Shown here one piece after another: positions 42,325-52,389 of a stretch of 64,000 nucleotides of DNA. Location: positions 2,622,665 to 2,686,664 of the forward strand of contig NZ_KZ454944.1 of the NCBI RefSeq assembly GCF_002797415.1, given 5' to 3'. This DNA is from Bacillus alkalisoli (GTDB taxonomy: Bacteria; Bacillota; Bacilli; Bacillales; Bacillaceae_I). The notes below the pieces were generated by a model, which was given only the letters and a program-made list of their open reading frames with translations, had not been told where the DNA came from and searched no databases. Position numbers and translations under genes: made by a program. Position 1 is the first letter of the stretch. Each line of letters begins with the position of its first letter.

Positions 42325-43356
42325 TTACTTCACTTTTTTAAATGCAAGTAAGAAAAGTAATGATAAGCTAATGTATCCAAACAATGGGTATAAGTGCTCG
42401 ATCAATGAACCGTAACCGATTTGGCTTATTAGGTAAATAACAGCTAACATACAGAAAGTAATATACTGCTTAGGTATCGGAAACATTCTTTCTAATTGGC
42501 GCTGTAATCCAAAAATATCACTAACAACAGAAGTGAATATTTCACCGTAAATGACAAATACATAAATTCCAAAAAAGGATGCTAAAGAAAACTTTACTAC
42601 TTCTGCCATCGGTATCTCATATGTAGCGAAATTGGGTAAAGAGGCTAAGGAGATATGACATGTAAGTAGAATAAAACATAATAAAAGTCCTCCTAACATC
42701 CCTCCTCTTTTAATTACCCACTCATCCTTAACTTCTGATGCTAAAGGTACTAGAACTGGCTGGGCAAGCGCTAGATTGAAGCTTACGTATAAAATTGGCG
42801 CTATCCAGCCTTTCCAACTATACTCCCCTTCATAAGTAAGCGATAAAAAAGCCAAGCCATTCTCACTAAGTGCATTACTTGCAATCAAAAAGCTAAAAAT
42901 AATCATTACAGGCACAACTACAATATTTACAGCTACAAGCCCTTTCATTCCGACTATTACAATAGCAACAGCTAACACCATAGTTAACAATAAGCCGAAT
43001 TGATAAGACCAGCCTAATTGTTCCTCAAATACTGCACCTGCCCCAGATAACATAACTGCAGCTACGAAAATTAAAATGATTAGCATAAATAAATTCACGA
43101 TTGTACCTATTTTTTTACCAAATAAGTGCTCGTTGAATTCTTTATAAGATGAAGCTTGAATATTTTTTGCGATTAACATCATTTTTGTTCCAAAATGTAT
43201 AAAAAGCCAACCACTTATTAAAATAGTGACAAAACCAATCCATCCATATTGTGTGAAAAATTGAACGATTTCTTTTCCAGTAGCAAAACCAGCTCCTACA
43301 ATGGTTCCAACATATACTGCCGCCACCTGTATGGCGCTAAACCAACTCCGCTTCAT
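42325..43356 (-). CDS. ykvI: YkvI-family membrane protein
   Basis: 343 residues, about ten helices, beginning SAIQVAAVYVGTIVGAGFAT with the GKEIVQFFTQYG loop that marks the YkvI group (B. subtilis YkvI, 347 residues). Amino-acid-permease-like fold; substrate unknown. ATG follows GGTGGAGTA. Confidence 0.9.
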   Translation of the reverse strand: MKRSWFSAIQVAAVYVGTIVGAGFATGKEIVQFFTQYGWIGFVTILISGWLFIHFGTKMMLIAKNIQASSYKEFNEHLFGKKIGTIVNLFMLIILIFVAAVMLSGAGAVFEEQLGWSYQFGLLLTMVLAVAIVIVGMKGLVAVNIVVVPVMIIFSFLIASNALSENGLAFLSLTYEGEYSWKGWIAPILYVSFNLALAQPVLVPLASEVKDEWVIKRGGMLGGLLLCFILLTCHISLASLPNFATYEIPMAEVVKFSLASFFGIYVFVIYGEIFTSVVSDIFGLQRQLERMFPIPKQYITFCMLAVIYLISQIGYGSLIEHLYPLFGYISLSLLFLLAFKKVK

Positions 43357-43390
43357 TACTCCACCACACCACCTAAGTACACTTTCTAAA

Positions 43391-43430
43391 ACAAAAAAAG
43401 CCTTTGTCCATTATATGAGACAGGCTTTAA
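43391..43430 (-). terminator. Terminator of the gene at 43469
   Basis: AAAGCCT/AGGCTTT with a leftward run TTTTTTTG. Confidence 0.8.
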
Positions 43431-43468
43431 TTAAAGACTAGAATTATGGATATTAATGAACTAGTGAA

Positions 43469-44263
43469 TTAATTTAAAATGGTGCGGGTAAAGCGAAACC
43501 CTCTACTTTTAAATTCAGGAATTTTCACTTTTAATGGTTTCGGTTTCTTTCCTATCAGTTGATTTATGTGCAAAATAACAACCGTACCTGATTTGGCATG
43601 TAGAAGTACATCTCTTAAGCGTTTTTCAATATTAGCTTCACGTGACGCACTTGACATACCTTCCTCCTTACTTTTTTCAAATTCTTTAAAAATAACTTCA
43701 TTTTTAACAATAACAGAATCACTTTGTACTTTCTCTATCTTCTTTTGTTGAAAAATTAAATCGTCAATTTTTTTATTAACGCTTTTTTCGACCATCTTAA
43801 GTTTGTCTTGATTATTATTTTTATGTACCAGTTGTAATACAGAACCATTCTTCTCAGGTAACTTATACATACTTTCAAGCAAATAAGGATGTTTTGCTTG
43901 CTTTTTTAAATAAACCACTTTTTCTTCTTCATACATATCTTTCTTTTCATTCTCTGTTAAAACAAGGGCGATAACTTGATCTTCTTTATCCATTTTCACC
44001 CTCACTAAAGATATTTGTTTGTCCCAATTAATAGGTAAATGATATGTATCCGTTAAATAATTTCTTAATTCAGTTTCCGTCTGAATAGATTCGGGTTGTT
44101 TCTCGTTCATGTCTATATTCACTCGTATTGGACGAGTTAAAGGTTCGCTAAATACAGGTTTTGTAACATTGTCATTTAATTTTTGCATTTTTGTTTTCAG
44201 TTGACAGGTGAAAATATTAAAAGATAAGACGATACAAAATAGGATATGAAAAAATCGATTCAC
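43469..44263 (-). CDS. Exported or lipid-anchored protein of unknown function
   Basis: 264 residues from GTG at 44263, seven bases after GGAGGT. Hydrophobic leader FFHILFCIVLSFNIFTC; the cysteine at its end could be lipidated, but IFTC is not a standard lipobox. The rest is basic and charged (pI high by eye) with a long helical middle (KMVEKSVNKKIDDLIFQQKK) and an end KPLKVKIPEFKSRGF. No domain recognised. Confidence 0.7.
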   Translation of the reverse strand: MNRFFHILFCIVLSFNIFTCQLKTKMQKLNDNVTKPVFSEPLTRPIRVNIDMNEKQPESIQTETELRNYLTDTYHLPINWDKQISLVRVKMDKEDQVIALVLTENEKKDMYEEEKVVYLKKQAKHPYLLESMYKLPEKNGSVLQLVHKNNNQDKLKMVEKSVNKKIDDLIFQQKKIEKVQSDSVIVKNEVIFKEFEKSKEEGMSSASREANIEKRLRDVLLHAKSGTVVILHINQLIGKKPKPLKVKIPEFKSRGFRFTRTILN

Positions 44264-44364
44264 ACCGACACCTCCATATCCTATCGTCACCAATTATCTA
44301 TTCTATATGTGTAAAATATTCCAATGTAACTTAAACGTAACAAAGTTGAAATGTTCGAGTGAAA

Positions 44365-46059
44365 TTATAACGCCTTATCATCAATATTAAATAAATAATC
44401 CTCGATTTCACCGACAACGGATTGAACACAGCCTTCTTCAAACGGAGAACGTAATTTTGCTACTTCTACTAACTTCGTAAACGATTTACTTCCACCCTGT
44501 TTACATAAGTTTAAATAATCAGCCCATGCAGACTCTTTGTTTTCCTGAGCTAACTTCCAAAACTGCAGTGCACAAATTTGAGCTAATGTATAGTCGATAT
44601 AATAAAATGGTGATTGGTAAATATGGCCTTGTCTTTGCCAAAAACCACCTTCTTCTAAGTAACTTAATCCATCATAATCCCTTTCAGGCAAATATTTTTT
44701 CTCAATTGCAGACCATGCTTCATTTCTTTCTTTCGGAGTACAATTAGGATTCTCATATACAAAATGTTGGAATTCGTCGACTGCCACTCCATATGGTAAG
44801 AAGGAAATCGCACCGCTTAAATGAGCATATTTGTATTTATCTGTGTCTTCTTGGAAAAATAATTCCATCCATGGCCAAGTGAAAAATTCCATGCTCATGG
44901 AATGAATTTCACAAGCTTCATACGTCGGCCAATTGTATTCAGGTACATCAAAATCTCTACTCATATACACTTGGAAAGCATGTCCTGCTTCATGAGTTAA
45001 GACATCTATGTCCCCACTAGTCCCGTTAAAGTTAGAGAAGATATACGGAGATTTATAGTTAGGGATAAATGTACAATACCCACCAGCTTCTTTCCCTTTT
45101 TTCGCTACTAAATCCATTAAGTTGTTATCAATCATAAATTGGAAAAATTCATTCGTTTCTTTTGAAAGTTCTTCGTACATTTTCTTACCATTATCAATAA
45201 TCCAATCAGGATCACCTTTTGGCTTTGCATTTCCAGATAAAAATTTGAAACCTTCATCGTAGAACTTTAATGAATCTAAACCAATTCTTTCTTGTTGACG
45301 CTCTTTTAATTTTGAAACAAGTGGTACGATTAATTCTTTAACTTGGTCACGGAATGTTGCTACCATTTCTGCATTGTAATCAGTACGCACCATGCGAGCA
45401 TAGCCTAATTCCACAAAGTTTATATATCCAAGTTTTTTCGCCATTTTGTCCCGAACTTTTACTAACTCATCGTAAATTGCATCGAACTCAGCTTTGTTTT
45501 CGTTGAAAAAGGTAAACTTAGCCTCGCTTGCTTGTTTACGAATTTCTCTATCCGTAGACTCTGTGAAAGGATCTAATTGTGCTAGGGTTCTTTCTTCTCC
45601 TTCAAATAGAATCTTTGCAGAAGCAATTAACTTAGAGTATTTTGTGGAAAGTTTATTTTCTTGTTGTAAGTCTTCAATTATAGATGGATCAAACGTTTTT
45701 AGTTCACACTCTGCTAAAGCAAAAAGCTGTGTTCCAAATTTAGATTCAAGTTCTTGTCTATAGTTTGATTGAACAAGCTCTTTATAAAATTTAGTTTCTA
45801 GTTCTTTTACTAATGGTTCTAATACATCTAAGTAATCTTGTTCTTGCTTGTAAAACTCATCATTTGTGTCTATGGAATGACGAATACTAACAAGATTAAA
45901 CATAGTACTAACATCATTTCTAATAGTGTTTATTTCTTTCATTACGGATTCTTGTTCTGTTGATGAAGTAGCATTACTAAATGCAGTAAGTTGTTCGTTG
46001 AATTTCACTTTAATTTCTTCAATATTTGGACGGACATATGTGAATTGTTCAAATTTCAA
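44365..46059 (-). CDS. M3-family oligoendopeptidase (PepF-like)
   Basis: 564 residues from TTG with AGAGGTC upstream. Zinc site H356-E357-x2-H360 (LTHEAGHAF) and the third ligand E384 in EACEIHSMSMEFF. The substrate-binding YDGLSYLEEGGFWQRQGHIY region follows. Cytosolic enzyme that cuts short peptides. It is shorter than PepF of L. lactis and B. subtilis YjbG (about 600), and belongs to the pepF/M3 subgroup of this length. Confidence 0.95.
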   Translation of the reverse strand: MKFEQFTYVRPNIEEIKVKFNEQLTAFSNATSSTEQESVMKEINTIRNDVSTMFNLVSIRHSIDTNDEFYKQEQDYLDVLEPLVKELETKFYKELVQSNYRQELESKFGTQLFALAECELKTFDPSIIEDLQQENKLSTKYSKLIASAKILFEGEERTLAQLDPFTESTDREIRKQASEAKFTFFNENKAEFDAIYDELVKVRDKMAKKLGYINFVELGYARMVRTDYNAEMVATFRDQVKELIVPLVSKLKERQQERIGLDSLKFYDEGFKFLSGNAKPKGDPDWIIDNGKKMYEELSKETNEFFQFMIDNNLMDLVAKKGKEAGGYCTFIPNYKSPYIFSNFNGTSGDIDVLTHEAGHAFQVYMSRDFDVPEYNWPTYEACEIHSMSMEFFTWPWMELFFQEDTDKYKYAHLSGAISFLPYGVAVDEFQHFVYENPNCTPKERNEAWSAIEKKYLPERDYDGLSYLEEGGFWQRQGHIYQSPFYYIDYTLAQICALQFWKLAQENKESAWADYLNLCKQGGSKSFTKLVEVAKLRSPFEEGCVQSVVGEIEDYLFNIDDKAL

Positions 46060-46209
46060 AGTGATTGACCTCTTTTCTATATTGTATGAAAAATAAGCAT
46101 AGTACGCTGTTACTATATTCTACACGAGAGTAATAGACTCCTGCTCTAAATAGATGTTTAACTGCATTCTTTGTTTTATTAAATATATTTACCAATAAAA
46201 CCTTGCCGT

Positions 46210-46262
46210 TCCTTTCCGCTGCAGACACTGACTTTCCGCGGGTTGTCCAGTGTCTTCCGCTC
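46210..46262 (+). repeat. Palindromic repeat family P, copy 4 (truncated)
   Basis: AGACACTG and CAGTGTCT flank ACTTTCCGCGGGTTGTC. Only the left part of the core is kept; the CCCGCAGGAGTC half is gone. Confidence 0.65.
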
Positions 46263-46322
46263 CAATCCACTCTTGGTATATTTATAATTCAAAAAAGAAA
46301 CAATCTTTTTTAAAGAACCATA

Positions 46323-46354
46323 TAAAAAAACGCCTTAATCAAAATTAAGACGTT
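46323..46354 (-). terminator. Terminator overlapping the end of the marR gene
   Basis: AACGTCTTAAT/ATTAAGGCGTT with a leftward TTTTTTT; the stop codon lies in the stem. Confidence 0.85.
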
Positions 46355-46791
46355 AATTCATAGGTATATAATCCGAGCTTTTTCAATAAATCAATTGCAG
46401 TTTGTTTCTCTTCTTTCGTTAACCCAGCTACCAATTCATCTATACGTTGTTCATGCTGAGGAAAGATTTCGTTTAGTAGTTCTTTTCCACTTTCGGTTAG
46501 TTCTGCATATGTTACTCTTCTATCTTTTTCACATGCTTTACGAGCAAGTAATCCTTTTCCTTCCAGTTTATCCACTACATACGTTATACTCCCACTAGCA
46601 AGTAAGATTTTCCCACCGATTTGCTGGAGTGGTTGAGTACCTTTGTGATAAAGAAGCTCCAATACTGCGAACTCTGTAGGATTTAATCCAAAACGTTGAA
46701 TAGATTGATTTGCTTTATCTGTAATAGTCCGATGTGCACGGGACAATACGACAAATAGTTTTAGCGATAAATCAAGGTCCTCTCTGGACAT
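46345..46791 (-). CDS. mhqR: MarR-family repressor (MhqR-like)
   Basis: 148 residues from ATG at 46791; GTG two codons earlier overlaps AGGTG. Winged helix at about 33-105 with PTEFAVLELLYHKGTQPLQQ, LLASGSITYVVDKLEGKG and the wing KDRRVTYAELTESGK. These blocks agree with B. subtilis MhqR, the quinone-sensing repressor, which I recall from memory. No dioxygenase or azoreductase target gene is adjacent, so the name is tentative. Confidence 0.75.
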   Translation of the reverse strand: MSREDLDLSLKLFVVLSRAHRTITDKANQSIQRFGLNPTEFAVLELLYHKGTQPLQQIGGKILLASGSITYVVDKLEGKGLLARKACEKDRRVTYAELTESGKELLNEIFPQHEQRIDELVAGLTKEEKQTAIDLLKKLGLYTYELTS

Positions 46792-46838
46792 TTTCACACC
46801 TACTTTCTACTTTCTAAAACTTTGGACTTATTAAACAC

Positions 46839-46903
46839 CGCTGTTGATTTCTGTGCAAGTCTTCGCTTTCCGCGGGCGTCTACGCCATACACGGAAATCA
46901 CCG
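46839..46903 (+). repeat. Palindromic repeat family P, copy 5 (short form)
   Basis: Arms CGCTGTTGATTTCTGTG and CACGGAAATCACCGC (imperfect), core TCTTCGCTTTCCGCGGGCGT. Its left arm resembles that of copy 2, the only two copies with related arms. It lies upstream of the marR start. Confidence 0.75.
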
Positions 46904-47040
46904 CTAGTAATGTATTTAAAAAAACAACACACTTTAACATAGCCTAAACTAAAATATTTCGAATTAAAACTAATTTTATTAAAAACAAGTGTTTTGGTCA
47001 ATGTTTTACCTTCTTTTCACTACTAAGATACGAGAAATCT

Positions 47041-48615
47041 CTACTTCCAAATAACTCTCCAATTGTTATTCGTTGTTGCTTCTATCTCTTTATGTTTTAA
47101 GATATAATTAGCGATTAACTCTGACATATCTAACGTTATATCTTTTACAACTTTTTTACCTTTATACATATGGTAGTCTCCACCACCACCGGCTCGGTAA
47201 TTATTCATTACTACGTGGAACGTTTCATTTAACTTTAATGGTGCACCATCTTTTTCTAATTGAACAACTCTACTACCTATTGGTTTTCTAATATCTAACG
47301 TATATTCAATGCCTTCCCACATATCGTAATTATAATGTTGAGGCTTTGGAGTAGTAAATGCTGGGTTCACTGTTAATTCTCCATTCCCTTCGACAAGAAA
47401 ATAGGATGCACAACGCTCTAAAGCGTCTTTCATTTCTTGTCCAGTAATCTCAATCACTTTAAGTGTATTTGGATAAATATAATTAGATACAATATCACGC
47501 ATTGTTACCTTTTCTGGGAACCCAGGTGAACCGTTATGGAATAGGGCAGTATTAGAAATAGTAGTATCTGATATATCCATCTGAACTTTATTAATAAATT
47601 CAATTAACGGATTATCTTTCGTTCTAATTTCCATGGCGTCATTTACTAACATATTTCCTTTTATAGTACCCATTGGTTGGTCTAGCCAACTTTGGGTTGC
47701 TTGTTCATAATCTTTCACACTTTCTAAGACAGCTGGGTCCTCTTGTACACCCTCTATCGATAATAGTTCTGCGTTTTTCGATAAAATTTTCCAAGCACCT
47801 TCTACTTTTTCGAATGATATGGTTGCTTTACCTAAAAATTGACCATTTACTCCTGGTTGTAGAACTAAGACATCATTTACAGTTGTCTCTGCAATTGTTC
47901 GATGTTGATGACCAGTTAATAGAACGTCAATTCCTTCAATTAGTTGGCACATTTCATAAGCTTGATTTTCACCTGTTAAAACTTCTGTTGGCTCACCAGT
48001 AGATAAATGTCGTTCAAAACCACCGTGATAACTAACTATTAATACATCCGGTGCTTCTTCTAATCGGATTTTTTCTACCCATTGCTTTGTAGATTGAAGA
48101 GCATCTTCAAAAGTAAGACCAACTATATTATTTGGGTTTTCCCAGTTTGGAATGTAATGTGTTGTTACACCAAGGATGGCCACTTTAACTCCATCGTAAT
48201 CTTTCAGCAAATAAGGTTTTCCGAAATAAGGCTTTTCATTAACTTCGTCTAAAATATTGGAAGATAGCCACGGAAATTTCGATTGTTTCACTGCATTATT
48301 TAATAAATCCATTCCATAATTAAATTCATGATTTCCAATAATAGCAGCATCGAAGTTTAGTTCATTTAAAACTTTTATCATCGGATTTAACTTTGTAACA
48401 GAGATTTTAGCATAATGATATGTAAGAGGAGTACCTTGAATAACATCTCCATTGTCTATTAACACTACATGTTTATTATTCTTCCTTTCACGAGCGACAA
48501 GAGTGCTTACTTTAGCAAGACCAACATGTGCATATTCATTGTTACCATAGTTAATCGGCATAACGCTACCGTGTATATCACTTGTTTCTAAAATCGTCAA
48601 AGTTAGCTTATTCAT
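47041..48615 (-). CDS. 5'-nucleotidase / 2',3'-cyclic phosphodiesterase family metallophosphatase
   Basis: 524 residues. Metal-binding motifs TSDIHGS (D9, H11), DNGDVIQG, GNHEFNYG and GHQHRTI; C-terminal 5'-nucleotidase domain (about 330-510) with NNYRAGGGGDY. There is no signal peptide, so unlike UshA or YfkN it should act in the cytoplasm. It lies 175 bases behind the phn transport genes in the same direction; a phosphate-related role is plausible. Confidence 0.92.
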   Translation of the reverse strand: MNKLTLTILETSDIHGSVMPINYGNNEYAHVGLAKVSTLVARERKNNKHVVLIDNGDVIQGTPLTYHYAKISVTKLNPMIKVLNELNFDAAIIGNHEFNYGMDLLNNAVKQSKFPWLSSNILDEVNEKPYFGKPYLLKDYDGVKVAILGVTTHYIPNWENPNNIVGLTFEDALQSTKQWVEKIRLEEAPDVLIVSYHGGFERHLSTGEPTEVLTGENQAYEMCQLIEGIDVLLTGHQHRTIAETTVNDVLVLQPGVNGQFLGKATISFEKVEGAWKILSKNAELLSIEGVQEDPAVLESVKDYEQATQSWLDQPMGTIKGNMLVNDAMEIRTKDNPLIEFINKVQMDISDTTISNTALFHNGSPGFPEKVTMRDIVSNYIYPNTLKVIEITGQEMKDALERCASYFLVEGNGELTVNPAFTTPKPQHYNYDMWEGIEYTLDIRKPIGSRVVQLEKDGAPLKLNETFHVVMNNYRAGGGGDYHMYKGKKVVKDITLDMSELIANYILKHKEIEATTNNNWRVIWK

Positions 48616-48663
48616 TCAGCAACACCTTCTTCTATTTAAAATTCCACCTTTATTATAACTAAA

Positions 48664-48697
48664 CAGAAAGCGTAGAGAAAAGGCTCCCTACGCTTCG
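48664..48697 (-). terminator. Hairpin between phnE2 and the nucleotidase gene
   Basis: AAGCGTAG/CTACGCTT, eight paired bases, but with a poor T-run leftward (TTTCTG), so termination may be partial. Confidence 0.5.
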
Positions 48698-48790
48698 TTA
48701 CCTATAATTATATGCTTGTGTTGGTGCTTTTTCCATATCACGTCACACATCAGACTTCTTTTTACAACATTAACCAACAAAGAACCTTTA

Positions 48791-49591
48791 TTAAACGATT
48801 TTACGTCTAATGTAAGAAGAAATATAATCAATTATTGTAACAACTACTATAATAACAAGTAAGATCATTCCAACTTCATCCCAGTTTCGGTTAGCAACGG
48901 CTATAACGATTAATAAACCGATACCACCCGCTCCAACGATACCCAACACGGAAGATGAACGTACATCGATTTCGAAACGATAGATAGCGTATGATAAAAA
49001 CTCCGGAATTACTTGTGGAATAATACCATAAAATAGAATTTGAATTTTATTGGCACCATTTGCTTCCATTGCTTCTACAACTTTCATATCAATGGACTCA
49101 ATTACTTCTGAGTAAAGTTTACCTAACATACCTGTTGAGTTAATGGCAATAGCAAGTACCCCTGCAAAAGGACCAGGTCCAACCGTCGCAACGAATATTA
49201 TCGCGAAAACAAGCTCTGGAAAAGCACGAATACCATCTAAAATCCACTTACCAAATGTACTAACAGCACGAAATCGACTCATATTATTTGCTGCAAAAAA
49301 CGCTAGTGGTACAGCGATAAGGGCTGCCATTAATGAACCAGCGTAAGCGATAAAAACTGTTTCAATCATCTTTTCAATTACTTTTCCAAACTTAGACCAA
49401 TCTGGTGAAAGTAATTGTGGAATCACACGGTTAAAGTTATTTATTGTTCTTTCACTAAAAACACGTGTCCAGTTAACATTAATTTGAGTAAATGTAATAA
49501 CATAAATAGCTAATAATGCAATCGCAATAGCTATATTTCTAACTTTTTTTATTACAGGCATCTTTCTTTTTGGAGGTAATTCATATTTCAT
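48791..49591 (-). CDS. phnE: Phosphonate-type ABC transporter permease 2
   Basis: 266 residues, six helices (BPD_transp_1 fold) with the EAA loop EAMEANGANKIQILFYGIIP. ATG overlaps the preceding stop (TAATG). Last transport gene of the phnDCEE operon. Confidence 0.92.
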   Translation of the reverse strand: MKYELPPKRKMPVIKKVRNIAIAIALLAIYVITFTQINVNWTRVFSERTINNFNRVIPQLLSPDWSKFGKVIEKMIETVFIAYAGSLMAALIAVPLAFFAANNMSRFRAVSTFGKWILDGIRAFPELVFAIIFVATVGPGPFAGVLAIAINSTGMLGKLYSEVIESIDMKVVEAMEANGANKIQILFYGIIPQVIPEFLSYAIYRFEIDVRSSSVLGIVGAGGIGLLIVIAVANRNWDEVGMILLVIIVVVTIIDYISSYIRRKIV

Positions 49592-50409
49592 TATACAATC
49601 GCCTCCCTAATCTTCGTACTAATGTATTCGATAATAACAACTGCAATAAATACGACAATAATTAACATCATTGCATTATCGTAACGGAAGAACTTAATTT
49701 GTTGATCTAATAGTAAACCGATCCCACCTGCACCAACTAAACCTAAAACAACAGATGCACGAATATTTATCTCAAATACATAAAGTGAGAACGATACAAA
49801 CTGCGGTAAAATCTGTGGTACAACACCATACCAGATTGTTTGTAAAGAATTTGCACCAGATGCACGCATTGCATCCAACGGTTGCATATCAATTGTTTCT
49901 AGGGTATCACTTAATAATTTTGCTAAAATACCTAAAGAGAAAATAATTAACGCTACAATACCAGGAAATGCACCTATACCAAAAATACCAACGAATACTA
50001 CTGCTAAAATAATATCAGGAATTGTACGGATAATGTTTAGAAAGAATCGTACAAATTGATATATGTACTTGTTTGTACTAATGTTTCTAGCTGCAAGTAA
50101 ACAGAATGGAATTGTTAATATAGTTGAAATTGTCGACGCAATAACTGCCATATAGAACGTTTCTAATAAAGCTGGAATAACACGTGAAACATATTCTAGA
50201 TTTGGAGGAAAGAAATTACCAAACATGTTAATCATATTTGGAAAACTTCTAAAAAATTGTCCAAGAGTCGAACCGGTCTCATAAGTACTCCAAAAGTAAA
50301 GCGCAGCTACAGCAATGAAAATCATTGTTGATTTTCTCTTTAGCTCAGGAGAGACGACGCCTTTAGGGACAATTTTCTCCTGTGTCTTAGTTTTACCTTG
50401 TGCACTCAT
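49591..50409 (-). CDS. phnE: Phosphonate-type ABC transporter permease 1
   Basis: 272 residues, six helices, EAA loop DAMRASGANSLQTIWYGVVP. It overlaps phnC by one base. It is a clear paralogue of permease 2; the two likely form a heterodimer in the membrane. Confidence 0.92.
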   Translation of the reverse strand: MSAQGKTKTQEKIVPKGVVSPELKRKSTMIFIAVAALYFWSTYETGSTLGQFFRSFPNMINMFGNFFPPNLEYVSRVIPALLETFYMAVIASTISTILTIPFCLLAARNISTNKYIYQFVRFFLNIIRTIPDIILAVVFVGIFGIGAFPGIVALIIFSLGILAKLLSDTLETIDMQPLDAMRASGANSLQTIWYGVVPQILPQFVSFSLYVFEINIRASVVLGLVGAGGIGLLLDQQIKFFRYDNAMMLIIVVFIAVVIIEYISTKIREAIV

Positions 50410-51179
50410 TAATCTTGACCTCCCACCAGATCATCTTCACGAATTGCACGACCGTAAATTTCTTCAAACGTTTTTTCCGTTACAGTAGATGCTGGACCAT
50501 CAAAAACTACTTCTCCAGCTCTCATTCCGATAATACGATCTGCAAATTCCATCGCCATGTCAATGAAATGCAGGTTAACTATTGTAGTGATTTTGTCTTC
50601 TTTATTAATTTGCTTCAAGTAGTTCATTACTTGCTGAGCTGTTGGTGGGTCAAGACTTGAAACCGGCTCATCCGCTAAAATATATTTCGGCTTTTGAGTT
50701 AAAACACGAGCAATACTTACACGTTGTTGTTGTCCACCACTTAGCTCGTCAGCACGGCTATAAATTTTTTCTTCAATATTAACACGCTTTAAACTTTCGT
50801 AAGCAAGAGCTAAATCATCTTTTTTGTAAAGATTTAAAATACTTCTTAAAGTACCAGTATGTCCTAAACGTCCAGCTACAACATTTTTCATAACAGAAGA
50901 ACGTTTTACAAGGTTGTAGTTTTGGAAGATCATCCCCACTTTTGTGCGAAGCTTTCTTAAATCTCCAGCTTTATATTTTAAGATGTCATCGTTATCAACT
51001 AGAAGCTCTCCATCTGTTGGAGTAACTAGTCGGTTAATACTACGGATAAATGTAGACTTACCAGCACCAGAAAGACCTACAATTACAACGAATTCGCCTT
51101 CTTTAATAGTTAAGTTAATATTTTTTAAACCTTGAGTACCATTTGGGTATACAAGGGAAACATCTTTAAACTCAATCAT
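50409..51179 (-). CDS. phnC: Phosphonate-type ABC transporter ATPase
   Basis: 256 residues from ATG at 51179 (GGAGGGG upstream). Walker A GLSGAGKST (35-43), signature ELSGGQQQRVSIARVL, Walker B ILADEPVSSLDP, and LHFIDMAMEFADRI. Energises uptake by the PhnE pair. Confidence 0.95.
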   Translation of the reverse strand: MIEFKDVSLVYPNGTQGLKNINLTIKEGEFVVIVGLSGAGKSTFIRSINRLVTPTDGELLVDNDDILKYKAGDLRKLRTKVGMIFQNYNLVKRSSVMKNVVAGRLGHTGTLRSILNLYKKDDLALAYESLKRVNIEEKIYSRADELSGGQQQRVSIARVLTQKPKYILADEPVSSLDPPTAQQVMNYLKQINKEDKITTIVNLHFIDMAMEFADRIIGMRAGEVVFDGPASTVTEKTFEEIYGRAIREDDLVGGQD

Positions 51180-51232
51180 GTAGATTTGCCCCTCCATATT
51201 GGAAAAATTGCCAATTTTTATTTAATAAGTTG

Positions 51233-51260
51233 AAAAAAAGGGAGAAGCAAGCTTCCCCCC
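51233..51260 (-). terminator. Intercistronic terminator between phnD and phnC
   Basis: GGGGGAAGC-TT-GCTTCTCCC hairpin followed leftward by TTTTTTT. It probably lets only part of the transcripts continue, giving more binding protein than membrane parts. Confidence 0.85.
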
Positions 51261-51284
51261 ATTTTATTTTTTTAAGGTAAAATT

Positions 51285-52235
51285 TTACCCTTCGTAACCA
51301 GTTAATTTAGCAGTTTCACGAACGATATCATACTCAGCATCGTTAGCTTCGTCGATAGCAGTCCAACGGTAAACGTCGTTCATGATTTGTAGCATTGCTT
51401 CGTCATCGTTAAAGCTTAAGAAAGCAGCTTTAATTTCTTCAACAAATGCAGGGTCTAAAGATGGAATTACAGAAATAGTATCGTTAGGGATTGGGTCTGT
51501 GTAACCTAAGATTTTTAAGTCTTCCATAATTGTTGGGTAGTCGCCTTCTAATATAGTACGAGCATCGTCAAATGTAGTTGCAACGTCTGCATCACCGTCA
51601 AGAACAGTTAATAAAGCGTTGTCATGTGAACCTACAGATACTACGTTTGAAAAGAAATCAGTTTGTAGAGCATCAGTTGTTGCGATGTCAAACTCAGTCA
51701 TTAACTGTGCAGCTGGGAATAAGAAACCAGATGTAGAAGTTACATCAGCCATTGCCCAAACTTTACCTTTTAAATCAGCGAAAGTCTCAATTCCAGAGTC
51801 AGCACGTACTACGTATTGAGCTTTGTAAGTAGAGCTTCCGTGACGGATAGATTTTAAAATAACTTCGATGTTGTAACGCTCGTTCGCTTGTATGTAAGCG
51901 AACGTTGGTACGAAACCAATGTGAACTTTTCCACTACCCATAGCCTCTACTAATGCAGTGTAGTTAGTCATTGTAATACCTTCTACTTCAACACCTAAGA
52001 TTTCAGATAATTTTTCAGCTAAAGGAGCTACTGTGTCAGCAATTTTATCAGACTCAGTTGATGGTACGAAGCCCATTACAACTTTAGATGGTTTTTCAAC
52101 TGTAGCAGTGTCGTCTCCACCAGTTGTATCGTTGTTTCCTGTGTTTCCTGTGTTAGCAGCATTGTTTCCAGTTCCACATGCTACTAAAGCTACAGCTAAA
52201 ATAGCAACTAACATGATCGATAAAAACTTTTTCAT
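51285..52235 (-). CDS. phnD: Phosphonate/phosphate/phosphite-binding lipoprotein
   Basis: 316 residues. Lipobox VALVAC with C20, then an Asn/Gly/Thr-rich linker and the PhnD fold (about 50-310): VVMGFVPSTESDKIAD, FVPTFAYIQANERYN, DVTSTSGFLFPAAQLM and VGSHDNALLTVLDGDADVAT. First gene of the operon; no C-P lyase or phosphonatase genes are in the window, so the ligand could be a phosphonate, phosphite or another phospho-compound. Confidence 0.95.
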   Translation of the reverse strand: MKKFLSIMLVAILAVALVACGTGNNAANTGNTGNNDTTGGDDTATVEKPSKVVMGFVPSTESDKIADTVAPLAEKLSEILGVEVEGITMTNYTALVEAMGSGKVHIGFVPTFAYIQANERYNIEVILKSIRHGSSTYKAQYVVRADSGIETFADLKGKVWAMADVTSTSGFLFPAAQLMTEFDIATTDALQTDFFSNVVSVGSHDNALLTVLDGDADVATTFDDARTILEGDYPTIMEDLKILGYTDPIPNDTISVIPSLDPAFVEEIKAAFLSFNDDEAMLQIMNDVYRWTAIDEANDAEYDIVRETAKLTGYEG

Positions 52236-52280
52236 GTTTAAATCCCCCTAAGAATTTATTTTGTTTTCTCAACGATTAAA

Positions 52281-52286
52281 ATTATA
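52281..52286 (-). promoter_or_regulatory. -10 element of the phnD promoter
   Basis: TATAAT about 46 bases before phnD; no good -35 hexamer is placed upstream, which suits an activator-dependent promoter. Confidence 0.5.
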
Positions 52287-52389
52287 ACCTGTAATTGATT
52301 AAATATGCTACACTTTTTTCGGTTTTTTTACATTTAATTTAAAATTAAGACGATTCATTACACTTAAATAGGCTTTTATGTCGATTATC

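Noticed and set aside
42113-42415. 100-codon rightward frame behind the proteolipid gene
   Set aside because: Crosses the 13-bp terminator hairpin and the end of ykvI on the other strand; no ribosome site.
46049-46270. 73-codon leftward frame between the oligoendopeptidase and marR genes
   Set aside because: It reads through family P copy 4 and the intergenic AT-rich DNA, has no ribosome site and overlaps the true start of the peptidase gene.
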